Source: Polyodon spathula
Lineage: Eukaryota; Chordata; Actinopteri; Acipenseriformes; Polyodontidae
Length of the DNA: 64,000 nt
Direction: 5' to 3'
Assembly: GCF_017654505.1 (NCBI RefSeq)
Contig: NW_024472105.1
Span: 1-64,000 of the forward strand
Below are positions 17,828-50,660 of the stretch, piece by piece. The notes beneath the pieces were generated by a model. It was not told the DNA's origin. It searched no databases and saw only the letters and a list, made by a program, of their open reading frames with translations. The position numbers were made by a program, and so were the translations under genes. Every line of letters begins with the position of its first letter. Position 1 is the stretch's first letter.

Positions 17828-20184
17828 TTAAAGAATAAAGTCTTAAAGCGACGGTATTCATTTCTGCCACTGCTTAGATAATTAAAATAGTTGTCACCTA
17901 TTGTTTGTTTGTTTTTTTTTCCCCCCCATGCAGTACGTGCTTTGAAAACTTTATAATAATTACCCAGTCACCATCACCTTAAAATCTTACCGGTGCAGTA
18001 TGGGTTAAGAAATGTGCTGGGGTTTGCAGAGTAATAATCTTCTAACTTTTGGAAGAAGCCTCTCAAACAGATCATTTTGCTTTGTGTTCCTTTGTAGGTA
18101 TGCACCTCGGGGGAGGGGGGTGAGCCTCTGACAGTGGCGGTGAATAAGTGAATAAGGAAGTATTTGGGGAAATCATTAACCAAGCTAGCAGTTAAAAGGC
18201 AAGGACTGGCAGAGAGTCGAATCAAATGACAAGAGCAGTACTGCAAGACGGTGAAATGAAATCAGACACTGGGAGAAACTCTTTCAGAGGTAAGAGCTTT
18301 GAAAAACAGAACTGAAACTTCTTTTTTGGTTGATAAGACTAGTCATTATTGATTTGATCGCTGTTTCTTGTCTCTGGAAGGGAGTGCAGGTAATTGACTG
18401 TGCTGTATTAGTTAGCATTAGCAGCCAGCATGGTCTTGATAAAGATGGTTCCTTCACGTCTTTCATTTCCCCTCATCCCTTCGTTTATATTTAATCCCTG
18501 CTGGCTTTCTCAGCCTCTGTAACCCTGCAGCTGTATTCTGAAGCGTTATATTTAGTCAGGGATACCGTTGGGCATTAAGGTGTATTGTGCCGAGGTCTCA
18601 CTGAGAATAAATGATGTTTATATTGCTTATCTTGCCGTGTGTATAATGTTACATGCCTCGTTTCTTCGTGAGGGTTTTGTATTCTATGGAATTTGTATGC
18701 TTCCGTGTAGGGATGGTTTTTTTTCCTCTATTAAAGTACACGTTACTGAATCCGGAGATTGTGTGTTCTATTAGAGCTGATGTAACTGAAGTGTCTATTG
18801 CAAACTGTTTGTAATAAAAGAGAGTTGTTATGGTTTTAGGAGAATATTCGTTTCTATCAAGCTCTGGTGTTATCTTAGGTAGCTTTTTTTTTTCTTATTC
18901 ATCGCTACAAAGCTGTTGTTTTTTTTTAGAAACTTGCTTGCATTCAGTGAAATCCAACGGCCAGAATGACTAAGACGAATCATCCTGTTCCAAATTACAG
19001 CACGTTGCTAAGCAGCTGTTTGGGTTCAAACATTCTTCCTTTTCCATGTGTCATGTTTCATCAACAGAATACTGTAAGTGCTCCTGTGTTATCAATGTCC
19101 TGCCTGCTAGTCGTTTTGGTAGCGTGCAGTACAGGTACTGTTGAACTGGTTCTGCTGTGGATCATGACAAAAATACCTTTGCATTGTGAAGCTACTACTG
19201 GCTGTTTTAGATAAGAGGATACGGTATGACAGTGACTCGGTATTCTTTTTAAACACAGATTACCGGTGAATTCCAAATATGGACACCATTTCCTTTTGGC
19301 TAAATTAAGAATTCTGAGAACTTGGGCAGGTAAAAAGGACTGTGCTGTCGGTGCCTATTCGGGATAAGGATGTACATTTTCCCCGAAGTCATCCTGCGAG
19401 CTCATTAGGAGTGCAGTAAATGCAGGTACACGAAGCATGTTCCCTAGCGATGGAGAAGGAGCGATGCTATTATGTACTTGAGAGTGACAGGTGTTTCAGC
19501 TTGCAGTCAGAGCGCTCTTGTTTATAGAAAAGTCACAGACAGGCCCATGACTTCACTCGTTTTTTTTTTGTATTTTGATCCACGCTTTGGCTCCTGGCCA
19601 CGCTGTATTCCAATTTGCCTTAATAATTCTGTGTTACAAATGCGTTATATAATGTGTTGGGTTACTAGATTACATCTGTGAGTGTGCCGAGAAGATCAGG
19701 CTGAAAGAACTATACGTAGATAGCAAATCAAATGGGATCATTGCCCACACGGCATTCAGGGAGTCATGAATTTCAGTATTTGATCTTTCTGACAGCTTTT
19801 CCATAGAACACACTAAATAAAGAGCATGCATTCTGCATTGCTATATATGGCATGACTACTGTAGGAACTATAGCATGTAAAGGGTTAATTAAAGAACGGC
19901 GTGAAATAAAGACATCACCTTTGCAGAAACTTAAAACTTAAGCTAATAACAGTGCCGATAAGGCAAACAGCAAAAAATATCTCATCGAGACATCTACAGG
20001 GGCTAGAATAAAAGGTTGTCAACTACGACTATAAATGAGTTAACTTAAACATTTTCAATTTCCCCGGAGAGGCCGAGTTAAACTGAACGCAGGAAATGCG
20101 CACAAAACATAACAAAGCTAGCCGCGTAACCTCACAGTAGGGACTAAAGAAACATGACTGAAAACAGCAGAAAGCTATATAAAC

Positions 20185-20188
<4 letters not shown>
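17827..20188. other. Upstream flank of the SGK gene, no gene recognised
   Basis: No exon or repeat family recognised. Open frames such as 17974-18246 and 18966-19276 are isolated or doubled on both strands. The region may hold distal regulatory DNA for the kinase gene, but I see no specific element. Confidence 0.45.

Positions 20189-20257
<69 letters not shown>
20189..20257. repeat. (TA)n microsatellite
   Basis: TA run of about 68 bp with one AATA interruption, about 600 bp upstream of the SGK promoter. Confidence 0.95.
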
Positions 20258-20260
<3 letters not shown>

Positions 20261-20820
20261 GCGCTCTTGTCATGTCAAGTTATTAAGCTGTCATGCTACG
20301 TTATCCGTCTTTGACTTTCAGCTTCCGATCGCAGGAAACTCTGGTACCCTTTCTGACTTAACAAGGCCCTGTCCACACTATATAACCGACCTGGAGAACC
20401 GTGCTCTCAAACGCCTTAATGAACCCAGCGCAAAAGCGTCGCCACTAAAGTACCGTTTCATGTTTACCTTTAAGGGTTTAAAGTCTTAAATATTTGTAAC
20501 ATCCTTTATCTTGTTTACATAACAAACGAGAGGCAATGCCATCCTACCTGCACACATTATTATATCACTGTCAGCATGTATTTATAATACAGTATATGCA
20601 TGTGTTGTAGTATACATAACATTTATTTTTCAATGTCATTATTATTATTATTATATATTTTCTGGTAAAATACAGGATAGGTAATTCAAAAACGTTATAG
20701 TGGTTTAAACCACTCAAAGTCTCTGAGCGGTACAGACGAGTACGAGCGTTTTCCATTGATAAAAACAAAAGAGCAGACATGAAACTCAAGCCACGAAGAG
20801 GCTGGTTTGAACGGAGTCCC

Positions 20821-20916
20821 GTGACATCACTGCTTAGTTCAATCTGTGATGTAACCGAGAACGCCTTCCACACGTGTCCCGTATATAAGAAGCTGTCTGC
20901 AGGCAGCAGGACTCAG
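20821..20916 (+). promoter_or_regulatory. Core promoter of the SGK gene
   Basis: A TATA box (TATATAAG, 20882-20889) lies about 175 bp upstream of the start codon, with an initiator-like CTCAGCAC about 30 bp downstream, so transcription probably begins near 20915. Upstream are a CACGTG E-box (20871-20876) and a CRE-like TGACATCA near 20822. The inferred 5' leader to 21063 contains no upstream ATG. No full glucocorticoid response element was seen nearby. Confidence 0.6.
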
Positions 20917-21063
20917 CACTGTAATTAGATACGGGCAGGGCGTGTTGCATCAAGGCTCTGCCAGTGTTACACACGACAGAGCAGTTTGCGACAGGACTGA
21001 AGTCTTCGTTTGGAGGTGTCCGGCTCCAAGTCAACACTACCAGTTCGTTGGATATAACAGTTC

Positions 21064-27813
<6,750 letters not shown>

Positions 27814-28894
27814 CGTCGGCGTGAGCCTCGCCAGCCGGCCTCCCTCCCTCTCCACACAAGAGCACTGACGACTGAACCCGACGGGTCGGTCACGAGCATC
27901 CCAAACCAAGAGCTCCTCTCACGACGTGTGCAAGACGAAGGGTGAAACCTGCTGTCAGCGGACAGCATGGAGGGGCACGCTGCAAACAGAGCAAGATCCA
28001 TCTCGCTGGGAAGTTAGAGAAATAGGTTAGCAGGCGTTGTTTGTCCTGTATACCCTTCGGATACATGAGTGTGCAGCGTGGTTACTGGGGCTGCCAGCGT
28101 ATCGTTTAAAAGCAGACAGACATTTAACCCCTCTGCGACATCTTAACTGCTTTTGACCCCTGGAGGACAACTGATAGGAATGCCATCTCCCCCTGTCTTA
28201 GGGGTTGAAGGATAGGGGCATTAGCTATTGGAAGTAGTGGGGGTTGTTTGTGTAGATTTATATCTGTGTTAGAGCAATCATTTATATATAAAGATATATT
28301 TTTATACAAATGTACTGTATCTCCCATTTTGACTGACCCTATCTAACCTAAGTATTTCTGTGTGGTGCACTGATCCCTTAGTGTCTAGGGGGGTTGTGAG
28401 CTATGATCCTAGCTCTGTAGTATATTACTCCTCCTTTTTTCATAAGAATTTATGTAACCAATACATGTTTTAAAGTTATATTCTCCACTGCTTGCATTTC
28501 ACTGTAGGCTATGAGACACGCCAATTGTTTGGGGAATATTGTAAACTAATTGCACAGAAATGGTATATGCTGGCTTGCTTTGCAGAGGCAAGATATATTA
28601 TAATGACAAGGTTGATAACTAGGCCGGCACTTATCATTAATAGGTGTTGTGACCAGCTTTATCGATCAAGGGGTGTGGTTTTAACTTTGGAGGCGGTAAC
28701 TGACACAGGGATCAGATCTGATGGTCTTCATCGTTCTCAGTAAAGCACAGTGGAGAATATATCCATTGAGAAAGGATCTTAGTTTCAGTTGCATTGTTTC
28801 TAGACGTAAGGTGGGCTTTAGGATCAGGAAAGGATAACCTGAGGAGAGCTTGAAAAAATATCACTTTTCGGAAAAGGGACGTTGTGGTATCTGT
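27814..28894 (+). other. SGK 3' untranslated region (extent uncertain)
   Basis: Non-coding sequence after the TAG stop. No clear AATAAA is seen in the first kilobase; the nearest perfect AATAAA noted is at 29802-29807, so the true 3' end is unresolved. Confidence 0.4.
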
Positions 28895-28909
28895 CCAGCA
28901 GGTGGCGAC
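28895..28909 (+). promoter_or_regulatory. CTCF-like site (forward)
   Basis: CCAGCAGGTGGCG matches the vertebrate CTCF consensus CCASYAGRKGGCR at essentially every position. It lies between the SGK and eya3 genes, where an insulator would be expected. Confidence 0.5.
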
Positions 28910-29866
28910 ACAGGCCTTTTAAAACACAAAATACAATCCAACTAGGCCATGGCGCTCTGCAATCCTGAATGGGATATTCCATTCTGCATGGGCTTTTACA
29001 GCTCAGCATTATGGCACTTGGTGGTCTTGACTAAAGAATCTTGGGACCGAGACAGTGCTATAAATAGCAGGGTTCAGTGACCATACTGTCCTTCCAGGTA
29101 TCTTCCACCAGCACTTAACTACAAACGCAGCCCCACTGCCTGATACTGTATAACACTGTTTATTTATTGGCTTGGATTTTCAAGCAGATGGAATTGACTC
29201 CAATGTGATTTTACATGAAGATTGCTGTGGGGAATCCATGCTGAATTTATCAGGATCCCCAACTGCAAGTGTTTTGAGATGGGTTGATTGAGTCATTGTA
29301 TTTATACAGTTATGCATCGTGTAAATATGAAAGATTATATGTGACAACAATCTCTTTTGTAAAACATGCATGTTAAAATCTTGTGATGTGAAAAAGGGTC
29401 AAACCTGTTTTTTTTATTTTCTTGCTGTATGTTTTTTTGTTTTTCTGCGGTCTGCATCACCGCTGGTTTTCGTTTTTCCTGCCACTTCCATGTATTCCTG
29501 TCTTCTATAATGAATGCTGCTTGGCATCGCAGTCTCTGTCTTTAGTTCAGTGCAGACTAAGGGTCTGATTCAATTAACGACCCAAACAGAAAAATGATTG
29601 ACAGATATGAGTTTAATCTTGGCGCATTATTCCTCAACATTGCCAGCAATGGCAACCCTATGGATTGGGAACAAATATTACACAGTAATCTGATACAGAA
29701 GTGATAAATCACCTTCTGAAAAACTGCAACCATAAACCCAGGCATTCTGGAACAAAATCCACGTCAGCACTGAAGACAAGAATATAACCACTGAGTTACC
29801 AAATAAAACCCCCTTTTATACTGCCTATTTGTTTACTCTCTGCCTGTTTACCCAAATGATACATTA

Positions 29867-30017
29867 TATTAACTAGGCAGTAATTATCAGTCATTTTTGA
29901 CTGTAGATATAATCAACGCTTATTTCATTTTATTAACCTAAACTGGCCCTAACCATACCTTGAATATAATCAATACTAATCAATCACTAAATCATATTAA
30001 TTACTGCCTGGTTAATA
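29867..30017. mobile_element. Small inverted-repeat element (MITE candidate)
   Basis: About 19-bp arms, TATTAACTAGGCAGTAATT at the left and the complement (one mismatch) at the right, enclose about 113 bp of AT-rich sequence. No coding capacity. A target-site duplication was not clear. Confidence 0.5.
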
Positions 30018-31779
30018 AATACAGATTGTAACTGCTTTATTGTAGAATTGGAAGACAGGGCTAGTATTTCGCCTCACTAATTTGTGGCGCTTGAATTCTG
30101 GCAATTGGTTAAAATGTATAAATATTTAAGACCTGAGCCTAGCCTTCAGGGTGGGTAAAGTCCAGCAGCATGGATGGAAATGTACTTGTCATTGAAGCGT
30201 GCACACTGTCCCTGCTGAGAGTGTTGCACAGCAATGCTGTCATGCTGTGATCCCTCTTCGGTGCACGCTGACAAGAACAGATTCACTGTTTTTGACAAAA
30301 CTGAAACAGCACAGTACAGATCTCTTAAACTCTCCACAAGAGTAGCAGCGACATTCGTCATTTTCCACAGCAAAGCTTCCACTAGATATTGCAACACGCG
30401 ATAGAGCTCAGGTATGCTGCCATTTCTTCCATATGTGGAAGTCTTTAACTAGTCATGTATATTTATTTACATTTGTTGTAAGCATAAGGTATTTTCCTAA
30501 AAAAAAATGCAATATCAAATCAGGATTAAAAAGTTCTGTATCAAATTTAATAATAAATGATTACGATGGATTTCTGTGTGTGGGGTCACTTTTATCAACT
30601 CCTTTGATTTTATGTGCCAGTGGCTGGACAAGGCTCCACGTTTTGTTTGTGTACTTGTGTTTTTTTACATACTTGTAAGGACCTGAAGTTGCCATTAGTG
30701 TACAATAGTATGACAAGACCAACTAGTTAACAAGTCCATTATTTTATGTGACTTTTAATACTTGTAACAAATCCCTTGCAGCACAAGTCAACTTTCAGGC
30801 GTTTCTTTATTCTGAAAACAGTTGAAGCAACTTGAATTTGACATATTGAAGAAATAGTCCTCCTTTTCTAGACTTTCCTGGTGCTATAATACTACAGCCA
30901 GTAAGAAGGGCTCATGAGCACAACTTTTGCAGGCTGATAAAATAAACCAAGAATCAAAGTTGCTAAGCAATACTTTAAAAATCAATTGCCTTGCTTGGTA
31001 TTAGCAAGAGCAATATATCTCTGGTCCTCATTTTCTTCTGTTGAAGATCTTTTGGTTCTTTGTCTGTTATTTTATGCTTAAGTTTGGAATATTCAGATTT
31101 CAAAGACGGGTCTAAAGTTCTGTTTCAGTCCAGCGTTCCAGCTCCAAGCAGGTCATTTGACATGCACATGAGACACAGAAGTGACAAAAAAAAAATGGTC
31201 TGTATTTGAAAAATCTGTATATTCTAATTTGAAGTATAAGAAAGCAAGAAAAGATCATATTGCATTCATAAATTGAGTGGACAACATGAGAGCTGCGATT
31301 GGCTGAAAAGGATTCCAACTATTTTCTGTTCTCGGTTCAGAGGAGCTTGAACTAAAACCACGTGTTTGTGGCTGGAGGCGCGCCACTTTTTAACGAGGGG
31401 CAGTTGGTATCTTTCTTGCTAGCGTGCAATTGATGTGTAAAATATTATAAATGGCAGAAAGGCGCAATGCCCCTCATAGAATAACAGGAAACCGACGCGC
31501 TACACAAGATAAACAACACACAAGGAAATCAGTTTTTTTGGCACCCGTTCCATAATCCACTTTGTCAATGATTTTTTCTTTTCTAACCACACTTTAAGTA
31601 TTCAATTTTATTATCATTTTCCTCTTAAAACAACCTTTAACTCGCTACGTTTAAAAGTAATCTTTACAAAAAATAAAAAATACTAATAAAGCATACAGAT
31701 TCAATCGAAACAAGATTGCCCTCTGCCACCAGCGCCGACTTCTGCCAAATAGTGAGCTCTCGTTTGGCTGGTAAGAGCC

Positions 31780-31924
31780 AGGTGAGAGTGACGCGTGCGC
31801 AGTGAGGCTCGGCGGCACTTCCTGCTAAATTGTGTTACTTGGCAACCAGTGGGGAAGAGCGAGCAGGCTGGAGACGGGGGGATGCGCTGCTTGGGACTCG
31901 GAAGAAACTAAATAAATCGGAATG
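31780..31924 (+). promoter_or_regulatory. eya3: eya3 promoter and non-coding exon 1
   Basis: A locally GC- and CpG-richer block with a CGTGCGCAG (NRF1-like) site, an ETS-type CTTCCTG, and an X-box-like GTTACTTGGCAAC at 31834-31846. There is no TATA box, as expected for a broad promoter. The first exon ends at 31924, where GAATG meets GTAAGG. Its last codon is an upstream ATG (see findings). Assignment rests on the upstream position and donor; the exact start of transcription is not visible. Confidence 0.55.
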
Positions 31925-34475
31925 GTAAGGTTATTTTTGGAAATATTGCCGTGCATTCAGTTTTAGCGAGGATTTCGGCGTTGCAGCTTCACTTCCAATA
32001 AGAGAGATCAACTTTGAGGTGTTTTTTTTTTCCTTCATTATTTTGTTTTGCCTTTTTACGTTTTACGTGAATGGCTGCATTCGCACGTTTTCTTTTGTTT
32101 TAACGCGCATCAGTGTGAAAAAAAAAAAAAAATCAACATTGTGGAGTACAGGGACTTTGCTGAACCAGGAAAAAGCGCTCAAAAAAAAAAAAAAAAAAAC
32201 ACACCAACACGTTTCCATATCGACCCGTAACGTAAGCACGTTGTAGTTGTTTGTTATTGTTTTCGGAGATGGGGGGGGAGTGGGTGTATGGCTTAGTCAC
32301 GTCTGCTCGTTGACCGTATGTGGATTTACCCTCTCAATCCAAGGTCCTTGAAAGAACACGTTTTATTTTGTTAGTTTGGTTTCACTAACTACTGTAGTAC
32401 CAATAATCATTGCACTGGGGCCCTTGTATACGTGCATCTTAATCCCCGCTCATTTTGGTGTTTTGCACATGTCTCTAGACAGGAACCGCATGCCCGTTTG
32501 TTAGGAATGACATTCTTTTGCACCAGTTATTGAGCGCATCATAATGTGGGTATGGTGATATTGACGGTCCGTCCAACCACGTCTCTGAATGACATCTAGG
32601 GAACCGCTTAACCGATTAGGGTGAACCTTTAGCACAGGTTGTAAGAGAATCGGAATCAGGGGAGGCACTTTTTCGACTCTCGCCTCTGTCCAGAGAAGAG
32701 TTGATTTTAATTGTGATGAAAATGGTTCTGGTCTTTGTGTTGCACAAGCTGCTGAGATCATAATTTGGGGGTTTATATAAAGAAATCTGGCTAGGTCAAA
32801 CTTACATTTTTTCATGTGCACAAAGTGTATATAGGACACCTAGAGCCTACCCTTTATGTTGCTGTGATAGCTCTGATTTTGAATTTACAGCCCAGGATTG
32901 TGGTGTGTGCCCCTGACATGCATGTGAGTTCACCATACAGGGTGATGAAGGCCCCGTGGCGTTGATGCATTATAATCACGCTGTACTTAAACAGTGCATT
33001 ACTACAAATAAGATGCATGCATCTTCCTAAGGTGAACTGTACAGTATCAATCATCAAAGCTCACAATACAGTACGGTGACAGTAGAATTATTCTGACACT
33101 TCTGCCAACAATGTGCTGTCAGAGCTGCGCTTTTTTCAAAGATTTTGCCAAAAAAACAATCTAACACATTTTAAAGTGACATTTGCTGTTATCTGAGATT
33201 ACTAGAAGAAAAATTGTCAATTCTTTGTATTTTATGAAGTCATACAAATCTTTTTAGGCTGCAAGCCAAGTAAAAAAAGGATGCCGATGATAAAGGCTTT
33301 GCTTTGGCCCACGGCAAGCTTGGAAAAGGAAATTTCTGGAACACTCTAAATATCAATATTGATAGTTGACAGTGTCCCCTTGGTTGAAGATAATCATTTG
33401 ATTCATGTCTGCAGCTGTTTTCTGTATCCTTGTACTTAAAACTGGGCTTGGAAACGGATAGACAAACCACCAACAGCTCAGCTTTAAAGTGCATTTGGAG
33501 CTGCGTGACTTGCAAACACTGCAGTTTGGAACACATTAGGAATCCATACTTTAAAGATATCAATTAGCTCAGTGCACACACCTGTTTGCTGGCCTTGACA
33601 GTAGGAGCATTGAGAGAGTTTAACTAGCATCTGCATACTGTATATTTTCAAGACCAGTCTTTTAAGTAGCTGTCTACTCACTGCATTTGTGTTTTGGCAT
33701 GTAAGTCAAATTTCTGCTTCTGTGTTTGATTGAGCGATCACTGAAAACAGATTCATATATTCAGATTCAGAATATTCTAAACTATAAACTAAAGTTTTAG
33801 GGTGTAGTTACACGTAGCTTCTATATGCCTCTGTAAGGTATAAATATGCCATTAAAGATGCATCCGCTTCATCTGAATGGGCTTTTAAACATCAATGCTT
33901 AAATTTCACAATACGTAATTTGACCAAAGTGGTTATAAATAACCTACAGCAGAGCTGACCAACCTTTTTGTCTGTAAGATCGATTACTATGAATTTTTAA
34001 AGCGCTGTACAAAAACATTTATGTACTATACCACTGAAACAAAAAAGCTTGTAACCTAAAATAAGTTGTTAAAACTGGCAGTAGCAAAGCCACTGGAACT
34101 ACACTAGCCCTGGAAATGCTGTTTGTGTGCTTGTTAACGTGCTCAACACATCAGTTTTGTTGCATTTCGACTTACCTGTACTTGCTACCAAAGGTATGCA
34201 TTCCTTTCAAACCCATCTGCCCTATATAAACCATATTGTGGTGCTCAACAAGCCTATACTGTATGGCTCAGGAGCCATGTGTAGGATAGCCCCGACCCAT
34301 GCTGTCGTACTGACAATTAAGTAATTGTACTGTAAGTGACTGGCAGGGCAGAGCTGCCACTTGCCCTCCAGAGGGTGGTTGCTTGCTGATATCCGCTGTT
34401 GAGTTCCTGGGTATAAACAGACGATTGGTTACTGATCAGAGGATCCCTCCTGAGCTACACTTCCACAGTTACAAT

Positions 34476-34740
34476 GTGGCCAAATGTTTTGCAGCACCCA
34501 ATAGAACTGACATTTTGCTTCATAAAGTGGAACGAAACCTGAATAACGTTAACATATTGAATTACACAAAGCTTTGTAGTTTTCCCATTTACTTAACAAA
34601 AAAACTGGCCAGAATTTTAAAATGTGACATTTCGAAGTCTAACATGAAATACTGTACTACTGTTATGGTTTCCCATTGACACTTGTGATAACATTTTGTA
34701 GTTTCTTTGATTACATTATTACATAAAATATCAATTATGG
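34476..34740 (+). mobile_element. MITE copy B (same family as 6100)
   Basis: Starts with a degraded TGGCCAAATGTTTTGC end and follows copy A collinearly (AACGTTAACATATTGAATTA, then TTTTGTAGTTTCTTTGAT near the end). It lies in eya3 intron 1. Confidence 0.7.
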
Positions 34741-37700
34741 TCTTACTGTTTGTTTTTTTTTTTATGTTTTTTATTCTCTCAAACCTAAAATTCTAGGTGA
34801 TGTTAAACTGTCTCTAGGCTGTTATGGGATTACAGTGATGAGGGAACCATTTGACATTCTAAATGGGGGAGAAAAACAGGGATAATATAAATCAGCACTC
34901 TGTATATTAAACACAACTTTGAATCTTGCTTTTCCCTTCATCAAGGGAATTTATTATAGCAAGGGGGGTATATGGTAGTCTTTTTTTTAGTGGTCAGCAC
35001 AGGTACCTGAAAACCTGTAAGTTGCAAAAATACCCAAGTCCCCCCTGGATCAACTTTTACTACAGAAATATCATTAATAACTCTAACAGCCCACTGTGCC
35101 TGCAGTTACATCTATTTCTGTGCAGCTGTGCTTTATTGTAATATTCAATTACTGTACATACTACAGGTAGCTTTCAAAATTCCTGCCAGCTTTCTATGCA
35201 TATTATACTGTATGCCTGACACGCCAAAGTGAACAAACCAAGAAATAATTCATGTGTAACTTTTAGTTAAAAAAATTGAATCCTCTAAACATCAATCATT
35301 TAAGTTTGTTAACAGGTTTTCTTATCTGAACCAGTTTCTTTTTATATTTTCATAAGTAATTGTGATAAGGGTTAGGTCAATATTTGGGGGGGATCTAAAG
35401 AAAACATGAAACTAGCATCGTAATAAACATTCGAATTATCAGGCAGAAAATAAGTTATTGTTTCAAAATTAAAACATACGTTTATTTCAAAAAGGCATTT
35501 GTTTATAAAATGTGATTTAATAGAAGCCACCAGTCTTCACTACTGAATTGGCAAAGTCTTGTGACTCTCTTGGTTGAAAATATTGAGTTGAATTTGTTAA
35601 GATTAGTGTGGTACCTAAACCAAACCTGTTCCTTTATTTTGTTTTCAATTATGATTAGCCACTGTCGGAAACTTCACAGAACGTGTCAAGCACTGTACTC
35701 TCACTGATTTGATGGCTTCAATTAATACAGAGATAGTGAAAGAGAAAGAACATATTACCCTCTTGATTGCTCTTCCTGCATGACAGGAGGGAGACGGGAG
35801 AGTACAGCTACGCCAGCGCCTTTCACAGAGTTACTCTGTCCGGCACATTTCCGATCAACACGTTTGCTAAATTCTACAGTGCTGTACAGCATGTCCCAGA
35901 ATTACATTTGTCCAGTCAAACTGCTAGAAACTCTGACGTGCCACGCTTTCCATTTCAATAGAACCAGATTAGATTTTATGTTCTCGGCAGCAACAGCACA
36001 ATCCACCAGCCGTCTCACACGGAAACGCCGGCTTAGCTCCAGGGAGCTTGGGTTACCTGCAAGTCTCGGACCAAACACCTGTGTTTTATTAGCTCAGACA
36101 AACAAACATTACATTTAAAAACTCTGAAATCTACTAATTGCACTGTTCTGTATGGTGTTTGTGTCAAAACATTCAGTACGGTGAGCCATGAAACATCGGC
36201 TTATCCACCTCTGAGGGATATTTTTAAACCCACCACTACTTTAACTGCCCAGATCTCGGAGCATTTGAGATGGTAAAATGTAACAGTCCCCTTCATTAAC
36301 CTGTGCCCTAATAATATAGTTGCCATATTTTTGGACAGCAAATATTGCCTTCTTATTAGTGCTGGGACGAATAATTGAATGTTTGCATTATATTTGCAAA
36401 ACATTATCAAAGCTATTATGTAGAACACTGTATTAGAGTTGGAAAATATCCCATAAGTAAGACTAGGCAGTGAAGTCCTCTCCCCCCGAGTTAATTAACT
36501 GCAAAAGAAAGGATGTCATGCAGTAGTCAAAACTGTACATAAAGTAGACAACACATTTTAATAATTTCACTCAGCTGTGTCTTCGCAAAAAACAAAGTGG
36601 CCCGTAGACACATTTTCCATTAAATAATATACCTTTTTAATTTGAATTAACACTTCAAATAAAATGAACGTTTTATTGCGTTCCACGTAACAAAAACTAG
36701 GATTGCAACATAAAAGAAAAACAAAACGTTGATCACTATGGGACACGTTTATTTTGCAAGTTGGGCCAGTGTTGGGAAACGTGAGGCGTTTTTGCGAGTG
36801 ATGTGTCTGATCTGTATTGTATGGGAGACAGACGCGGACCCTGCTTGACTCATTTTTACCATTTTTAATTCTCCAAATCTGAAGAAGCCCTACAATAAAG
36901 TATGTTGATCATGTGACTTATTTAGTTAACATTAATTAATATACTTTGTCCGTCTCTGTTCCTCTTGTTAAGAATATATCCTGTTGTGATGAGTACCGTC
37001 GTAGATTTCTTTTTCCCTGTCTCCCTCGTGGTCTGTGTTTACCAGTGTGGGCGTTTTCAGATATTCAAGAACATCCTCGTGGAGAACCTCTGACATCGTG
37101 GGATAGCCAAAAAATAAACCAGTGCTGTGACTGGAAACGGGTCAGCAAAACCGGGAAACTTTAAATTAATGACAGGTATTCATTTCAAGTGTGCCTGTTT
37201 TGCTGATCAGTTTATTTTTCAGAGTGACTGCTGGAAGCATGGCAAAATAATCAAACTCTAACAATTCACACTGCATCAAATGAATTGAGGAACATCAAAA
37301 TGAAGTGCCAAGCATCAAACAGAAATCTTACTAGTATGGGGGCTCTGTAACCTGAATGGAGATGTCTTTTCCTTGGTCCTTATGTTATTTAAGTGCAGTT
37401 CTTAGTTTCCAATTGATCTCAATTTCCACTCAAAATTAAGTATATCTGAAATGGATGATAAAAAAAAACAGGTAGTTTGTACATCACTAAAATGCAGAAT
37501 TAGAGGTCATTAGTATTTGTTTTATTACTGTAAGATGGAACGAAAACACATTTGCCCCTGTTAGCACAAAAACATCCTGTTTAGAATTCACATTTCTGTC
37601 AGTGAACCTGACTTTGTGTTTTGCCCCTAAAAAAATATATTTTTGCAGGTCTGTATTAGTTTTACTGTAAAGGTGCAGAACAGAGATTGACTATACTTGT

Positions 37701-37999
37701 TTTAAAGGTCAATCCAGAATTAGCTTTTGGATGTCAGTGCAACTATGAGAGACTGGGGCAGTATTAGGTGCAGCCCTCATCACATTTAGCAGGAAGCAGA
37801 GAAATGTAAATACATATAAGCAAGCGGATAAACAAATTCTAGCATGCCAGTATTTGTTTATCTGGTTGCTTCAGTGAACGGTCTCAGTCTCTGTTCTGCA
37901 CCTTTATTTCCAAGTAGTTTAATTGGGATAGCCGTTTATTCAGGATGTTTTTACTTGTCTTGATAAAGCAGCAGCGACTATGATGAGTGGAATTTGTAA

Positions 38000-38149
38000 G
38001 CAATAAGACCGGACAGCGTGGCCGGTGTTGGGCAATAGCGGACAGACCAAGGGTGTACTAAGGTCCGACACCGCAGACGGAGGGCCTTATAGCCCTTGGA
38101 AGGTCCGGTATTGCCCAATACCGCCCACCCTGGAGGGTCTTATTGCACT
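38000..38149. mobile_element. Palindromic (foldback) element
   Basis: GCAATAAGACC at the left is mirrored by GGTCTTATTGC at the right. Inside, GGCCGGTGTTGGGCAATA mirrors TATTGCCCAATACCGCCC, so most of the 150 bp can fold into one imperfect hairpin. The element is GC-rich in AT-rich surroundings. Confidence 0.6.
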
Positions 38150-38909
38150 TAGAAAATGGGCAATTGTTACGATAAAAAGACAAAAAACAAGTTTTGTTGT
38201 TTAAATGAGCTGGCTCAAGGATATCTGTCCAGGTGAAAAAGCACCTGTGCAGGTACTTTGTATTTCCAGATCATTTATTGAAAGTTAATGTACCCCCCTC
38301 CCCCTTCTGAGGCTACTAACCAATGAGATGCCAGGAAATAAAAAGCCAATTTTCTAAGGGTTGTTAGAGCTCCAGTCTGGCTTACCTGTATATGACCCTT
38401 CCTAATTTTATGCCACTTACATAAATGCTCTATATAAACAATTAAAAAAAAAAAAAAGCAGGTTAGATCCTATCACCTTGTATTGACAAGACAGCTTGAA
38501 CTTGATCACTCGAATGCAGCTCCATTAATCCTTCAGGAGGTACAGATAGTATTCATAAAATCTCAGTTAACAGTGATGGCCTCATTAACTACATTTGGTT
38601 ATATAAGTGGCATATTGATGCTCAGGTCGTACACGTGTGCATGTGTTGGGTCTATTTCTGTTCGTATTCAGCTGAATACTTTGTGTGAAAAACGTGTCAT
38701 GTGTAAACCCTGTGCACGTGTCTTGCGTGCTTCATTTCCTGCCTTGCATAAAGGAAAACCTTTTTGATATCCCCGCACGTCTACCTCCCCCACTTAAACA
38801 AACAGTATAAAAAGGAGTGCAAAATGTTTGCTTTTTTTAAACAGGGTTTTGGAGAGTAGAAATCCCCTGAAGAATCAGCTGAAGAGACTCCTGATATTCC
38901 CAGACCGTG

Positions 38910-50660
<11,751 letters not shown>

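Larger units (their letters stand above)
31925..38844 (+). other. eya3: eya3 intron 1
   Basis: A 6.9-kb intron between the leader exon and the first coding exon. It holds A-homopolymers (about 32118-32133 and 32180-32198), a MITE at 34476, a palindromic element at 38000, and otherwise no recognisable gene. First introns often carry enhancers, but I cannot single one out. Confidence 0.6.
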
